The notes beneath the pieces were generated by a model that was given only the letters and a program-made list of their open reading frames with translations, ran no database searches and was not told the origin of the DNA. This document shows positions 20,253 to 30,300 of a stretch of 64,000 nt of DNA, in pieces. Each line of letters opens with the position of its first letter. Position 1 is the stretch's first letter. The DNA comes from Melastoma dodecandrum (taxonomy: Eukaryota; Streptophyta; Magnoliopsida; Myrtales; Melastomataceae), in NCBI GenBank assembly GCA_029817715.1, contig JARUPY010000539.1, positions 3,943,501-4,007,500 of the forward strand, in the 5' to 3' direction. The position numbers were made by a program, and so were the translations under genes.

Positions 20253-21524
20253 CTATCCCAAACTCAAAAGGTTTTGACACGCTGGTACAAAAAGAACTTC
20301 TGAAATTCGGTTAGTACCCGAAGAATTTTTAATAATAGTCGATCCCTTGCCAAGCGCCTTCAGAAGTTGCCCGTTCCCGATTTTAATGCTGGTCGAGAAA
20401 GACTTATCCAAGTCTACAAATAATTTCTCATTAGGAGACATATGATGCGTGCATCCGCTGTCGATGAGCCATGCATCAGCTCCATAACTTGCTGCAGAAA
20501 AGGTTGCCGCAAAGAGTTGATCTTCCTGCACCGACTTATTCTCCGCGACCTGTGCTTGCTCTTCAGAAACAGCCTTCTTCTTCCTACAGAATTTTTCACC
20601 ATGACCAGGAACATTACAATGCTTGCACTTGTAACCGGGTCTAAACCAACAGAAATCTTCCGTATGAGAAGTTTTACTACAATGAGAGCATGGAGGAAAT
20701 TCTTTTTGATGTTTTCCGCTAAACTTTTTGTTCTTGAATTTTTTTTCGAAGGCACTTTTTCTCGTCTCGTTTCTACGGGCATATTTCTCCTTCCTCTTTG
20801 CATTCATTAAAAGTGCGCCTTCAGGTTGCTCCTCCTGTCTTATTGCTCTCCTTTGTTCTTGTGCTTGAAGAGAACCGACCAATTCCTCGACTGTCAACTT
20901 AGTGAGATCGCGAGATTCTTCTAATGCAGAAATCTTCGACTCAAATCTCTCTGGAATAGTCACAAGAATCTTTTCAACAATTCTACTGTCTAGCAACTCA
21001 ACCTGTAACAATCTGATCTGATTGACAATCCTCATCAGCTTGTCAACATATTCTTTTATACTCTCCGAGTCCTTCATTCTGAGCAAATCAAATTCTCTCC
21101 ATAAATTTGAAACTCTTATTCTCTGATTTCGACCACTACCTTCGAACATCTCCTTTAGTCGATCCCATGCTTCCTTTCCCGTCTCACAAGTAAGAATTCT
21201 TGCAAGTACTCCTTCAGAAACAAAGGCATGAATAGCAGCAAGGGCCTTGAACGGCTTGGTGGACTCCTCACTGTGTAGCCTCAACTGATTTAATGTGGGA
21301 TTTTCAGGAAGGGCTCGAGCTTCAACGTCCCGCTCAATAGTGCTCCAGAGATCCTGAGATTTCAAAAAAACCGTCATCTTGACCGCCCAAATTTGATAGT
21401 TTTCACCATCAAACGGCCGTGGAGGTTGCACAGAAAAACCACTGGAGGAAGACATGATGACAAAATCAAACGGATGATTTGGGTATGAAAGGAAAGGAAA
21501 TTTTTCAAGCGTGTATTCACTCAC
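20253..21524 (-). pseudogene. copia-2 Gag and protease, ending at a premature TAG
   Basis: The more likely start is the ATG at 21455 (MSSSSGFSVQPPRPF), which fits copia Gag N-termini; the frame is open to 21524. A Gag domain is followed by two CCHC knuckles (CSHCSKTSHTEDFC and CKHCNVPGHGEKFC) and the protease site WLIDSGCTHHMS. The frame ends at TAG 20253-20255 directly after NLLSLG, at the position where copia polyproteins usually have Gln. A CAG to TAG change is a C-to-T transition at a CHG site, as expected for deamination of methylated cytosine. Read-through cannot be excluded but is not needed. Confidence 0.9.
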
Positions 21525-21542
21525 AGTCCCTCAAGATTGCGA

Positions 21543-21554
21543 GCTCTGATACCA
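21543..21554 (-). other. Primer-binding site of copia-2 (initiator Met tRNA)
   Basis: On the minus strand TGGTATCAGAGC directly follows the 5' LTR end, complementary to the 3' end of initiator Met tRNA. Confidence 0.93.
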
Positions 21555-21776
21555 TGTCAAACTTGATTCGAGGATAAAAATTGTAGAAAATTATTGATCG
21601 GCAAAAAGCTTATAGATATTATGTTTACAAGAGTATCTTAAATAGCAAAAAATCAAAAACTAAAAACTAAAAGAGAATCTAAATAGATCTCCTAAATCTC
21701 TCAATGAGATTTGCTAAATCAAATCTAATTCCTAGAATATTTTAGAAAATAAATCAAATCCTAAAAACCTTAACCG
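21555..21776 (-). repeat. copia-2 right (5') LTR, 222 bp, outer end clipped
   Basis: It matches the split left LTR with three substitutions and carries the undivided tttag target of copia-1. It stops at aaccg; the terminal ctgaca present in the left LTR is missing, so the outer end was lost after insertion. Confidence 0.9.
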
Positions 21777-22741
21777 AGACGTGATCCTTATATTTTGACA
21801 CGAAGAAGATAAAGGGGGAGACTCAAGCACGAGTTCAAGCAGTTCAGCCGGGCTTAAGCGTGGTGGACAAGACTAAATAAATCATAATTTTTTACTCGGG
21901 TAGGGTATGTACGAAGCCAGCCCCCGGCTCACTGATTGGCAAGAGAACATCATGGAGCTTAGGAATGAATACACAAACGCGCTCTACTGACCCCCGCGCA
22001 CAGAAGCAAGGCCGCGGCCCTAGAAGGAAATGGGCAAGTGCCAGGGGTTGCGCTTGTCCCGTTGAACTTCTGTTCTTCCATCTAAATCCAATCTACTTAT
22101 GACATTGTCCCGAGTCAATCTACATATATGGCGATTAATTCTCCTCCGGGCAAATCTTAAAAGAAACAACGATTGACAAAAACAGAACAGGAAGCAGCGG
22201 CCTCAGCTCAGCTCAAAGCATTTTGCGGCCTCCCTGTCCTGCAAAATGCTTCAATTAATAGGACAGGGAGTAATGGATATGTGTGAGCTTTGTCGCCATT
22301 ATCTTGTGAAATTACCTATTTCTCAGTTATGTCCGACACAGTTCGATGGCAGAGAGCAGTTGATACCCAAGGTCCAGATGCCTGGGAGTTCAGTTTGCAG
22401 CAAAGCTTGCTCCCAGGTTAGAACAGGGTCGGGCGAATGTTGCAGTTTCACTGAGGTTTGGGGTTGATTCCGTCGGGCTGGCTGGTAAGGACAGATGAGG
22501 ATTGGTCGGACGAGGTGGGGAAAGGAAACAGTGAGTTGCTTTCTTCCTGCCGTGGGAAAGTTTGACTTGATCAGCAAAGACTTTAAAAAAAAAGTTAAAG
22601 CTTCCCATGTATAGAGGCACCATATATATAAACAGGGATGCTGCAAAAATCGCTGGACGTTAGCAGCAACTTCCTGTTTGCAAAGCTTGCCGGAAAATCG
22701 GCCAGAGAAAATCAAACTGATAAATCAGGAAGGTGTACTTT
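21777..22741. other. Unassigned DNA between copia-2 and the Tat array
   Basis: No gene recognised. The minus strand is open for 130 codons at 22323-22715 but has no known motif. A minus-strand TATA-like tatatatgg lies near 22621-22630. 22737-22741 (acttt) is the left target duplication of the Tat array. Confidence 0.4.
22737..22741. repeat. Target-site duplication of the Tat array, left copy (acttt)
   Basis: acttt precedes the TG of the first LTR and recurs at 48027-48031 directly after the CA of the third LTR. Confidence 0.93.
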
Positions 22742-23862
22742 TGTTCGCGCACGGAACGGATCACGTCGGAAATATTTGGCAATGGACTCACAGTAGTTGT
22801 ATTGTGGTCGCCAGTAAGAAGATGCACTAACTTTATACAGAAATAATGCAAGTCTTACAATCTTTAGAGAATTAAAAGAAAAGGGCTTACAGCCATTAAA
22901 AGGGAAAAAGGGACACGATGGTGACGATGTAGGATCTTGTAGCGGCGGAGAACACGTGACGAAGGCCTTGGAAGCTCGCTCCGTCTGTGGTGGTTGCTGG
23001 CGGAAGGTCGTGACGAAGGCCTTGGAAGCTCGCTCCGTCGGTAGTGGTCGCTGGCGGAGAGTTGTGACGAAGGCCCTACGAGCTCACTCCGTCGGTGGTG
23101 TCGCTGGCGGGGGTTGACAACAAAGGCCCTACGAGCTCACTCTGTCGGTGGAAAAGGAGTTGACCTATAAACCGGGTCAGGGTATCTAATTTCCTAAGGT
23201 TGACGAACAAACTTCAGAGTTTTGGCTGTGTATGGTCGTGTTTTGTCTTTGGAAACTCCTTTGCTATTTATAGAGAGCTCGTACGTGTCTAACACGTAAC
23301 GAGTGGATCTTGTTACAGATCGTGTCATGGATCGTGATTCCTAGTATCGTGGGAGTATCCCAACAACTCCCCATGAGATACGGGATCACGTTTCCTGAAA
23401 ATTAGAATCGGTTACGATTCTTAACAATCGTGACTTTAGGAATAAATAAATTTATTCCCATCTCGTCGACTTGCTTTGTTTGCACGGGCTTTGGCTGCTT
23501 GCCTTTGTTCAGGATAATGTCGACTTGACCCTATAAGTAGACCTAGCTACTATTGGGTCATATTGGTAGTCATATCTTAGTGGTGAGTTGACCTAGTCGA
23601 CTCTATACATAAATCGTCTTTAGTAACTCCATTGTGGGTCGACTTCATCGTGAGTTATCCCAACCGACCTCGTCATGAGTCGACCTGGATGACTTCGTCA
23701 TGAGTTAACCCAGTCGACTTCATTATGAGTCGACCTGGGCGACATCGTTCTGAGTTAGCCCAGTCGACGTTGTCATGAGTCGGCCTGGGCGACTTCGTTC
23801 TTAGGCAGTGTGATGATTCCTGGGCTCTAAGCCCAGGCCCAAAATTATTTACTATGTCAACA
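22742..23862 (-). repeat. Tat LTR-A (left, outer 3' LTR), 1121 bp
   Basis: TGTT...AACA ends. It contains four units of a 54-bp tandem repeat (starts near 22955, 23009, 23063 and 23115). It also has six units of a 25-bp repeat at 23652-23801, alternating gagtcgacctggg- and gagttaacccagtcgac-type units that can pair with each other. By eye it is identical to LTR-B and LTR-C. Confidence 0.95.
23652..23801. repeat. 25-bp tandem repeat in the Tat LTR (six units, alternating complementary halves)
   Basis: gagt recurs every 25 bp at 23652, 23677, 23702, 23727, 23752 and 23777. Alternate units carry CCCAGTCGAC and GTCGACCTGGG, which are nearly reverse complements, so neighbouring units can fold into stems. 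The same array is at about 35726-35875 and 47816-47965. Confidence 0.8.
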
Positions 23863-23866
23863 TAAG

Positions 23867-23876
23867 CCCCCCTTTT
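23867..23876 (-). other. Polypurine tract of Tat unit I
   Basis: On the minus strand aaaaggggggc lies a few bases before the 3' LTR (LTR-A). The same tract is at 35941-35950 in unit II. Confidence 0.75.
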
Positions 23877-23917
23877 ATGCTGGGTTAGCTACGCTGACTT
23901 AGCAAAAAATTATACCC

Positions 23918-23924
23918 TATATAA
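23918..23924 (+). promoter_or_regulatory. TATA box for the antisense gene of Tat unit I
   Basis: TATATAA in ccctatataaggg lies 55 bp inside the internal region and about 150 bp before the ATG at 24072. It is on the strand opposite to gag-pol and is repeated at 35992-35998 in unit II. It gives the extra gene its own core promoter, with the LTR upstream. Confidence 0.7.
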
Positions 23925-24071
23925 GGGAGAGTGAGCGTCCTTTTCCCGCCCATCTCCTTACTTGCTCGACACTCCTTCACCTTCCTCCTCAAGAAACCCA
24001 GAAAACCCTCGTTCTTGAAACTCTCCGTCCCTTCCATCTCTTTCACCAAAATCTCTCCGATCTTCAAAAAG

Positions 24072-27000
24072 ATGGCAACTTTCAAATCCTTTGAACTCCA
24101 CAATGCTCGTGCGGGGTCGGCCGGACCTATTCCGGTCGCGGAAGACCAAGGATCGGGTGTCGCTCTTGGACCCATCTTGCCGGAGCATCTGTTTCCAGAA
24201 GTGGTGCCACTCGACTACCTCATCACAGAGAAGCCCATCCCGGTTTGTCATCCCAACTTTGTTAATCCCCTCAACTGGGAAAGGCAGGGGACCTTTTTGT
24301 GCTTCCCTTCTGCTACTAAGGCCGAGATGATAGAGTGGTTAGAGATGTGGGAGGATCATTTTGAAAATCGATTCAGGGACCAGAAGATTCTCAGATTTTT
24401 TAGGATGTCAATAGCTAGTAAGAGCTGTGATCCTAGGGTTTGTACGGCTATTCTGCCTTTCTGGAACTCCACAGTGAACTGCTTCTATTTCCCAGAAGGC
24501 CCTATGTCCATCACTTTGGCAGATTTGAAGTTTTTGACCCGGAGCAAGATTAATGGCTGCCCAGTGCGTCAATATGCCCAGGCAGGAGACATTAGTCCAA
24601 AGGGAGCCCTTCAATATATGGAAGTGGTAAACAGACACTTGCAGATGGCCTCAGTGGGCAAGAAGAAGGGGGAGAAGCGTACGACCGCAGGGTTCGGCGC
24701 CCAGGAAGAGATCGAATTTCTCAGCACCTGGCTGAGCAAATTTGTCTATTGTTTCCCTGGGAAGAAGGTTGGCCATACGTCTTACGCAGTGGCAAACTTT
24801 TTGAGGGAGACTACTGAAGAAGTCGCCTGGGGTCCCTTCATCCTTGGTCTGCTTTACCATGATCTGGAGAGGGCGACTTCTCAAATCAAGCCATTCCCAA
24901 AGCATCCAGCAGGAGGCATGCTTTGGTTGGTCCATCTATGGTCAGCCATGTGGATGCCAGGGTTGACTGGATTCAAGGTCCCCACGACGCCCCCTGAGGC
25001 TTTGTACTATGGGGAGAGCATCTTGAATCGATGCTGCCAGCGCAGAGACCAGTGGCTCCCGACTTCAGTTACTGGCCATATGAAGCATATAGCTGATTTC
25101 GCGAGAGCAGATCGACGCGACTGGGCGCCTCTCCCAGGTCACAAAACAATTGCCCAAAAGGTCGACCCCCAGATCGCTCCAGGCTTTTGGAACGGGGCTC
25201 TCACCAGCAGGGATTTGCCTGTAGTCTTCGACAACTACCTGTCCTTTGAAGTCTATAACCCTCAGCTGTGCGCAAGACAGTTCGGGTTCATCCAGAGCGC
25301 GGCGGTCCCTTTTGTTGATGCCACTGGTGGCCTACTTGGAAGGGCGACGAAGATCCCGTGCAAGTCGGGTGACGACAAGGTTCTGGAGTTGCTTAGCAGA
25401 AAGGCGCAACTCCTCAGGATGGAGTTCCCATCCAGTTCCTCCTCTTGCTTCGCCACACAGTTCTTCACTGTGCTGTGGTCATCCATGTATGAGGAGCTGC
25501 GATCCTTGATGCACTTCCTCGAGGTCTCCGACGAACCTGATTTCTATCTTGATGATGCTCAACTCAAAGCGAGAGGTAAGGACTTACTTAGCTTTGTCTA
25601 AACAGCATGGAGTTCTTAATATTAGACCTAAGTTTTCTCTTCTTCTTTTCCTTTTAGGATCATTACTTCCTCGGGGCCCCAGCAAAGCGAAGCTCAAAAC
25701 CCCCCTTGCCCCTGGTCCCTCCAAGCCCAAGCCGATCGACAAGGGGAAGGCCAAAGTCGCAGGAACGACTAGAGGCGACTCTTCTAAGGCCAACGTCGCC
25801 TCAAAACGCAAGGAAATCGAAGAGGAAGAGGAGGAAGACCCCGATGAGATGCCTCTATCAAAGAGGAGGAAGCTGGTGAGAGTACCATCTCTAGTGACGG
25901 CTCCTCTTCCCAAGTCGCCGACTACCGTAGCGGCGACTTCTTCTTCCAGGTCGCCAGCAGCGGTGGCCCTACTCAGATCGCCAGTAGTGAGTTCATCATC
26001 TGCTGCGGCGCCTGCGACCTTAGCGACGGTCGATATCGCTCGAGGAGCGACTACAGAGGTATGACTCTACTGATTCTAATTCATCTTGAGCTCCTGTATC
26101 TAACTCGCACTATATTGCCTAGGGCGAAGCTTCAACCGGAGATGGTGGCCAACCTACTCCCTCTGTGTTCGAGACAGGTCCAACGGCTTCAATCGCCGAG
26201 ATGAGCCCGACTCCCTGCTAAGATATATTACTCTAGTTCATATATGAACTTTGGTTTTATTATACTCTATTCTAGGAAGAGCAGGCTCCTGAAGTCTTGT
26301 TACAAGAAGAAGGAACCGCTATGGTTTTACTCGATCCTTTAACTTGGTCGACGCGAGAGGAGGCACCACCTCAGTCGATGCGAGAGGAGGAAGAACAAGA
26401 CGTTCCTTCTTCTTCAATCCACACTCCTGCACCACCAATGGTATGTGTTCTTCTTTCACACAAAGCATGGCGTTGTTATCGCGACTCTAACCGCGACACT
26501 TGACAGGCTCGTCCGAAGAGAGTGAAGACGACTGCTGGTCGCAAGAAGGCTCCTACTCCTCCCACTTCTTCGGGTGAAAGCTCTGAGGATTTACTACCTT
26601 CGGAGGTAAGTATTCGATTGCATGAGAGTGTCGACTTTTCAAGATTCTGTGTTTTAGCAACATTTCATTTCTTATTCTGCAGGATCCTGCTGCAGCGACC
26701 TCGACTAGCGACTCATGGATGAAGCTTCACGAAGATGTTGAAGAGTTGTGCCAGCTTCTGCATATCGATCCGTTAGAGATCGACTCATTTAAGAGGATGC
26801 AGAAGCTGGTTAAAAGAATCGAGGCTTCCCCTTGGGTCACGGATGAACTGTTGGGGGCCTGCAAGAGTTTTAAGTCGACGTACTGGACCCGTTGGAGGGA
26901 TTATGACGCCGACTTGCTTATCTTGGAATCGACTGACTCGAAGATTCAGTTGATCAATCAAGCTCGAAAGCAGACCTCTAAAGCTGCACAGGACGCCCGC

Positions 27001-27255
27001 CAGCGTTTGGTCGACGTGCAAGAGAAGCTGACCGAGGCAGAGAGGCAGATAGAGTTTTATACTAACCTCAAGAATGACCTGACTCGGCAGCTCGCGTCGA
27101 TCAACACTCAGGAAATCGAGGAGCTGGAGGCCAGGGCTAGAGAAGATAAAGAAAAGGTCGTTGACCTCTATGCCCAGCGGAATAGGGTGAACGCGAAGCG
27201 CCGAGCTCGCGAGTCCCTTATCTTCGATTTCAGAAAGGCTGGCGGGTTTGATTAG
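24072..27255 (+). CDS. Tat unit I antisense gene, six exons, plant-mobile-domain-like N-terminal region
   Basis: Exons: 24072-25575, 25658-26058, 26123 to about 26217, 26276-26440, 26507-26605 and 26683-27255, with GT/AG introns except intron 3. Start ATG 24072 has good context (aagATGG); the frame is open further upstream only from a GTG. Exon 1 encodes about 500 residues resembling a plant mobile domain: a conserved block around LPFWNSTVNCFYFPEGPMSI and a W/H-rich region with RRDWAPLPGHK. Exons 2-5 encode Pro/Ser/Lys-rich linkers with an acidic run and a basic KRRK. Exon 6 encodes about 190 residues of coiled coil. Exon 3 hits TAA at 26219-26221 unless a non-canonical donor is used; skipping exon 3 keeps the frame. 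It converges with pol (136-bp gap). Function is unknown; a nuclear, chromatin-linked role would fit host relatives MAIN/MAIL1. Confidence 0.72.
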
Positions 27256-27391
27256 ATGATTTGTAATTAGAACGACAATATAATCACATTGCTTTCACTT
27301 TAATCGATTGAGCATGTCGTTTCTCAAGCTAATCTCTGCGCATAATTATTCTTCTGGAGAATATCACTTGGGCGAAGTTTAGCGCGACCCC

Positions 27392-30300
27392 TTAGGAGTT
27401 AAGCGCTTCCCAAATCAATGGAGTCCTTTGTTTTAGGATTCCACGGTGAGCTTCCCAAATGGTCTCGCGGTAGGACTTAAGATATTTACCATTGACCTTC
27501 AATGGATGTTTATCCCCTTCTCTGGTCATAAGTCGATACGTATTAGATGAGTATGTCTCGCACACTTCATATGGACCCTCCCAATTAGGAGACCACTTAC
27601 CCAAGACTTGGTCTTTTGATTTAAGGGGTAGGATCATCTTCCATACCAAGTCGCCCACTTTGAAGCGCTTATGGACAACCTTTTTATTATAGTATCTAGC
27701 AATTCTTTGCTTATGTACCTCAAGTCGGTCTATTACGTCGAGTCGCTTCTTCTCCAATTCTTCTAAAGCGAGGTGCATTGCCTCGTCTTGCAAGTCAGGA
27801 TGAGCTACCCTGAGCGACTTGTATCGAATCTCAATAGGTAGGACAGCATCTTGCCCATATACCAGCGAAAAAGGGGCTTCTCCTGTGCTGTCTCTCTTGG
27901 TGACTCTTAGAGCCCACAAGGTGTCCTGTAATAGTTCGTGCCATTTTCTTGGATTTGCACCAACCATTTTCTGAATGTTATTCTTTATGAGCTTATTAGT
28001 AGCTTCAGCTTGTCCATTCGACTGGGGGTAATAAGGTGTCGAATTAGTGATTGAAAAGCTAAATTCAGCAGCGAATTCACGCACCTTCTCATTATTGAAA
28101 ACGGTGCCATTATCTACTACGATATTCTGGGGAATCCCAAATCTATAAATGATGGAGGATCTGAGAAAATCGATCACCTCTTTGTGATCAATTTTCTGGT
28201 ATACTTGAGCCTCGACCCACTTGGTAAAGTAGTCAGTAGCGACTAGAATGTAGGCATCGCCTTTACTCGAGTGTGGGTGAATCTCCCCGATTATATCTAA
28301 AGCCCAAGACCTAAACGGCCAAGGCTTGATGATTGAGACTAAATCGGACGCTGGGGCCCTTGTCACCGGACCATGTTTTTGACACTCTTGGCACCCCCTA
28401 GCCATTTCTATGCAATTCTTTAACATTGATGGCCAGTAAAAACCATGTCTTTGGATAGTCCAAGACATTTTGGTGCCAGATTGGTGAGACCCGCATAAAC
28501 CTTGGTGAGTCTCCAACATAATTGGGGTCGCTTCGTCTAAGTCGACGCATCTTAGTAGGACTCCTTCTTTGGTCTTTCTGTAAAGTACCCCATCTATAAG
28601 AGTGTACGACAAAGCCTGAGTCTTGATTTTTTGGCTCGCCTTTTGTGTTGGGTCGGAAAGGAAGTCGGTGATTGGTCTCCTCCAATCTTTATCGCTTGTC
28701 ATTATATTCAGGGTGAACGCGTCGCCTTGGGGAGCTAAGTGGGAAGCTATTTCTGGGATACAATCGCTTCCCCTTTTGGCCTTGTATCCTGAAGCCTTTT
28801 GGGCTAGGTCGTTAGCGATTGTGTTTTCCTCCCGGCCTACAAAAAGGAAAGTAATTACTTCGAACCGCTCGACTAGCCTTCGAGCGACTTGATGATAGGG
28901 TGCGAGTTTCTCTTGACATAGAGAGTCGCCGTTCATCTGGTTAATAACCAGTTGAGAGTCTCCCATTACTCTGGCTTTCCTGGCTCCCAAGGCTAATAAC
29001 TCCTTCAAGAGCGTGATCAACGCTTCGTACTCAGTCGCATTGTTTGTATGAGTTGCCGACAGACGATATGCTAGGCGAACGTCCTTTCCTAGTGGCGAAA
29101 GTACGTGGAGGCCTATGCCTACGCCGGATTTCGCCGAAGATCCATCAAACCAAGCTTGCCAGACATCCTCAAGGAATTCCTCTTGATCGATTGATGTAGA
29201 TGGATCGTGGTTCACTAAGAAATCGGCTAAGGCCTGCCCTTTCACCGACTGTTGAGGTTTGAAACGCAGATCGTATGCGGATAGGACCAAGCTCCATTTA
29301 CTAATTCTTCCGGTCAATAGGGGACTTTCGAAAAAGTATTTTATGACTGGGGACTTGGCAATAACATGAACCTCTTGGGATCCGATATAATGTCTCAGCT
29401 TCTTAACAGCATAAAAGATTGACAGGCATAACTTCTCCTTAATTGTATAGCGCTTTTCTGTAGCAGTTAGTTGTCTTGACAAATAGTAGACTGCTCTCTC
29501 AGTTTTGTCCTCTGTCTCTTGGGCTAACACGGCACCGATGACTGATTCAGTCGCTGCCACGTAAAGCAGATAAGGCTTTCCTATCCGAGGAGGGGCAAGC
29601 ACAGGCGGTTTCATTAAGTACTCCTTTAAGCCTTCAAATGCTTTTTGGTGTTTGTCGCTCCACACAAAATTTCCCTTTGCCTTTAGTAAGGTCGAGAAAA
29701 CTTCTGTCCGTCCAGCGACGTTACCAATAAATCGCCTTAGATAATTGACCCTTCCTAAGAAAGCCTGTAACTGCTTCTTATTACTCGGAGGGTTCAATCT
29801 TTGAATGGCGTTCACTTTGTTCTGGTCGACTTCTATACCACGTTGATGAACTAGGAACCCTAGGAAATGTCCTGCTCTGACTCCGAAGGCACATTTGAGA
29901 GGGTTTAGTTTGAGCTGATGCTTTCTCATTTGAATGAAAGCATTTCTAAGGTCATTAACATGTGACTTCTCATCTCGTGACTTGACTACTATATCGTCTA
30001 TGTATACTTCGACCGTTTTGCTAATTAAGGCATCAAATATAGCGTTCATGGCCCGTTGGTTTTTGAGTCCGAATGGCATGACTACCCATTCGAAAATGCC
30101 TAAGGGACATCTGAACGCAGTTTTATGGATATCCTCTTCAGCTAGGAAGATTTGGTTATATCCTGAGAAACCATCCATGAAGGACATAATTTGGTGCCCT
30201 GCAGTCTTGTCGACTAAATCGTCTGCGATGGGCATAGGGTACTCATCTTTTGGAGTGGCACGATTCAAGTCTCTAAAGTCGATGCAAACCCTAATCTTAC

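Larger units (their letters stand above)
4804..21776 (-). mobile_element. Ty1/copia LTR retrotransposon 'copia-2' (minus strand), interrupted by copia-1
   Basis: LTRs are at 4804-4994 plus 17713-17749 (left, split by copia-1) and 21555-21776 (right). They are joined by an internal region with gag, protease, integrase, reverse transcriptase and a truncated RNase H on the minus strand. The reassembled left LTR is 228 bp with TGTCA/TGACA ends. Three substitutions were counted between the two LTRs. The right LTR stops at aaccg and lacks the last six bases (ctgaca) of the left copy. No target duplication is visible (gtcta on the left, agacg on the right). Gene order is gag-PR-INT-RT-RNH. The element cannot be autonomous because it has a nonsense codon and a deletion in RNase H. 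The lineage within copia is uncertain; two zinc knuckles and short LTRs suggest Tork- or TAR-like. Confidence 0.88.

Noticed and set aside
22323..22715. 130-codon minus-strand frame left of the Tat array as a gene
   Set aside because: No motif, no clear start context, and a second frame of similar quality overlaps it.
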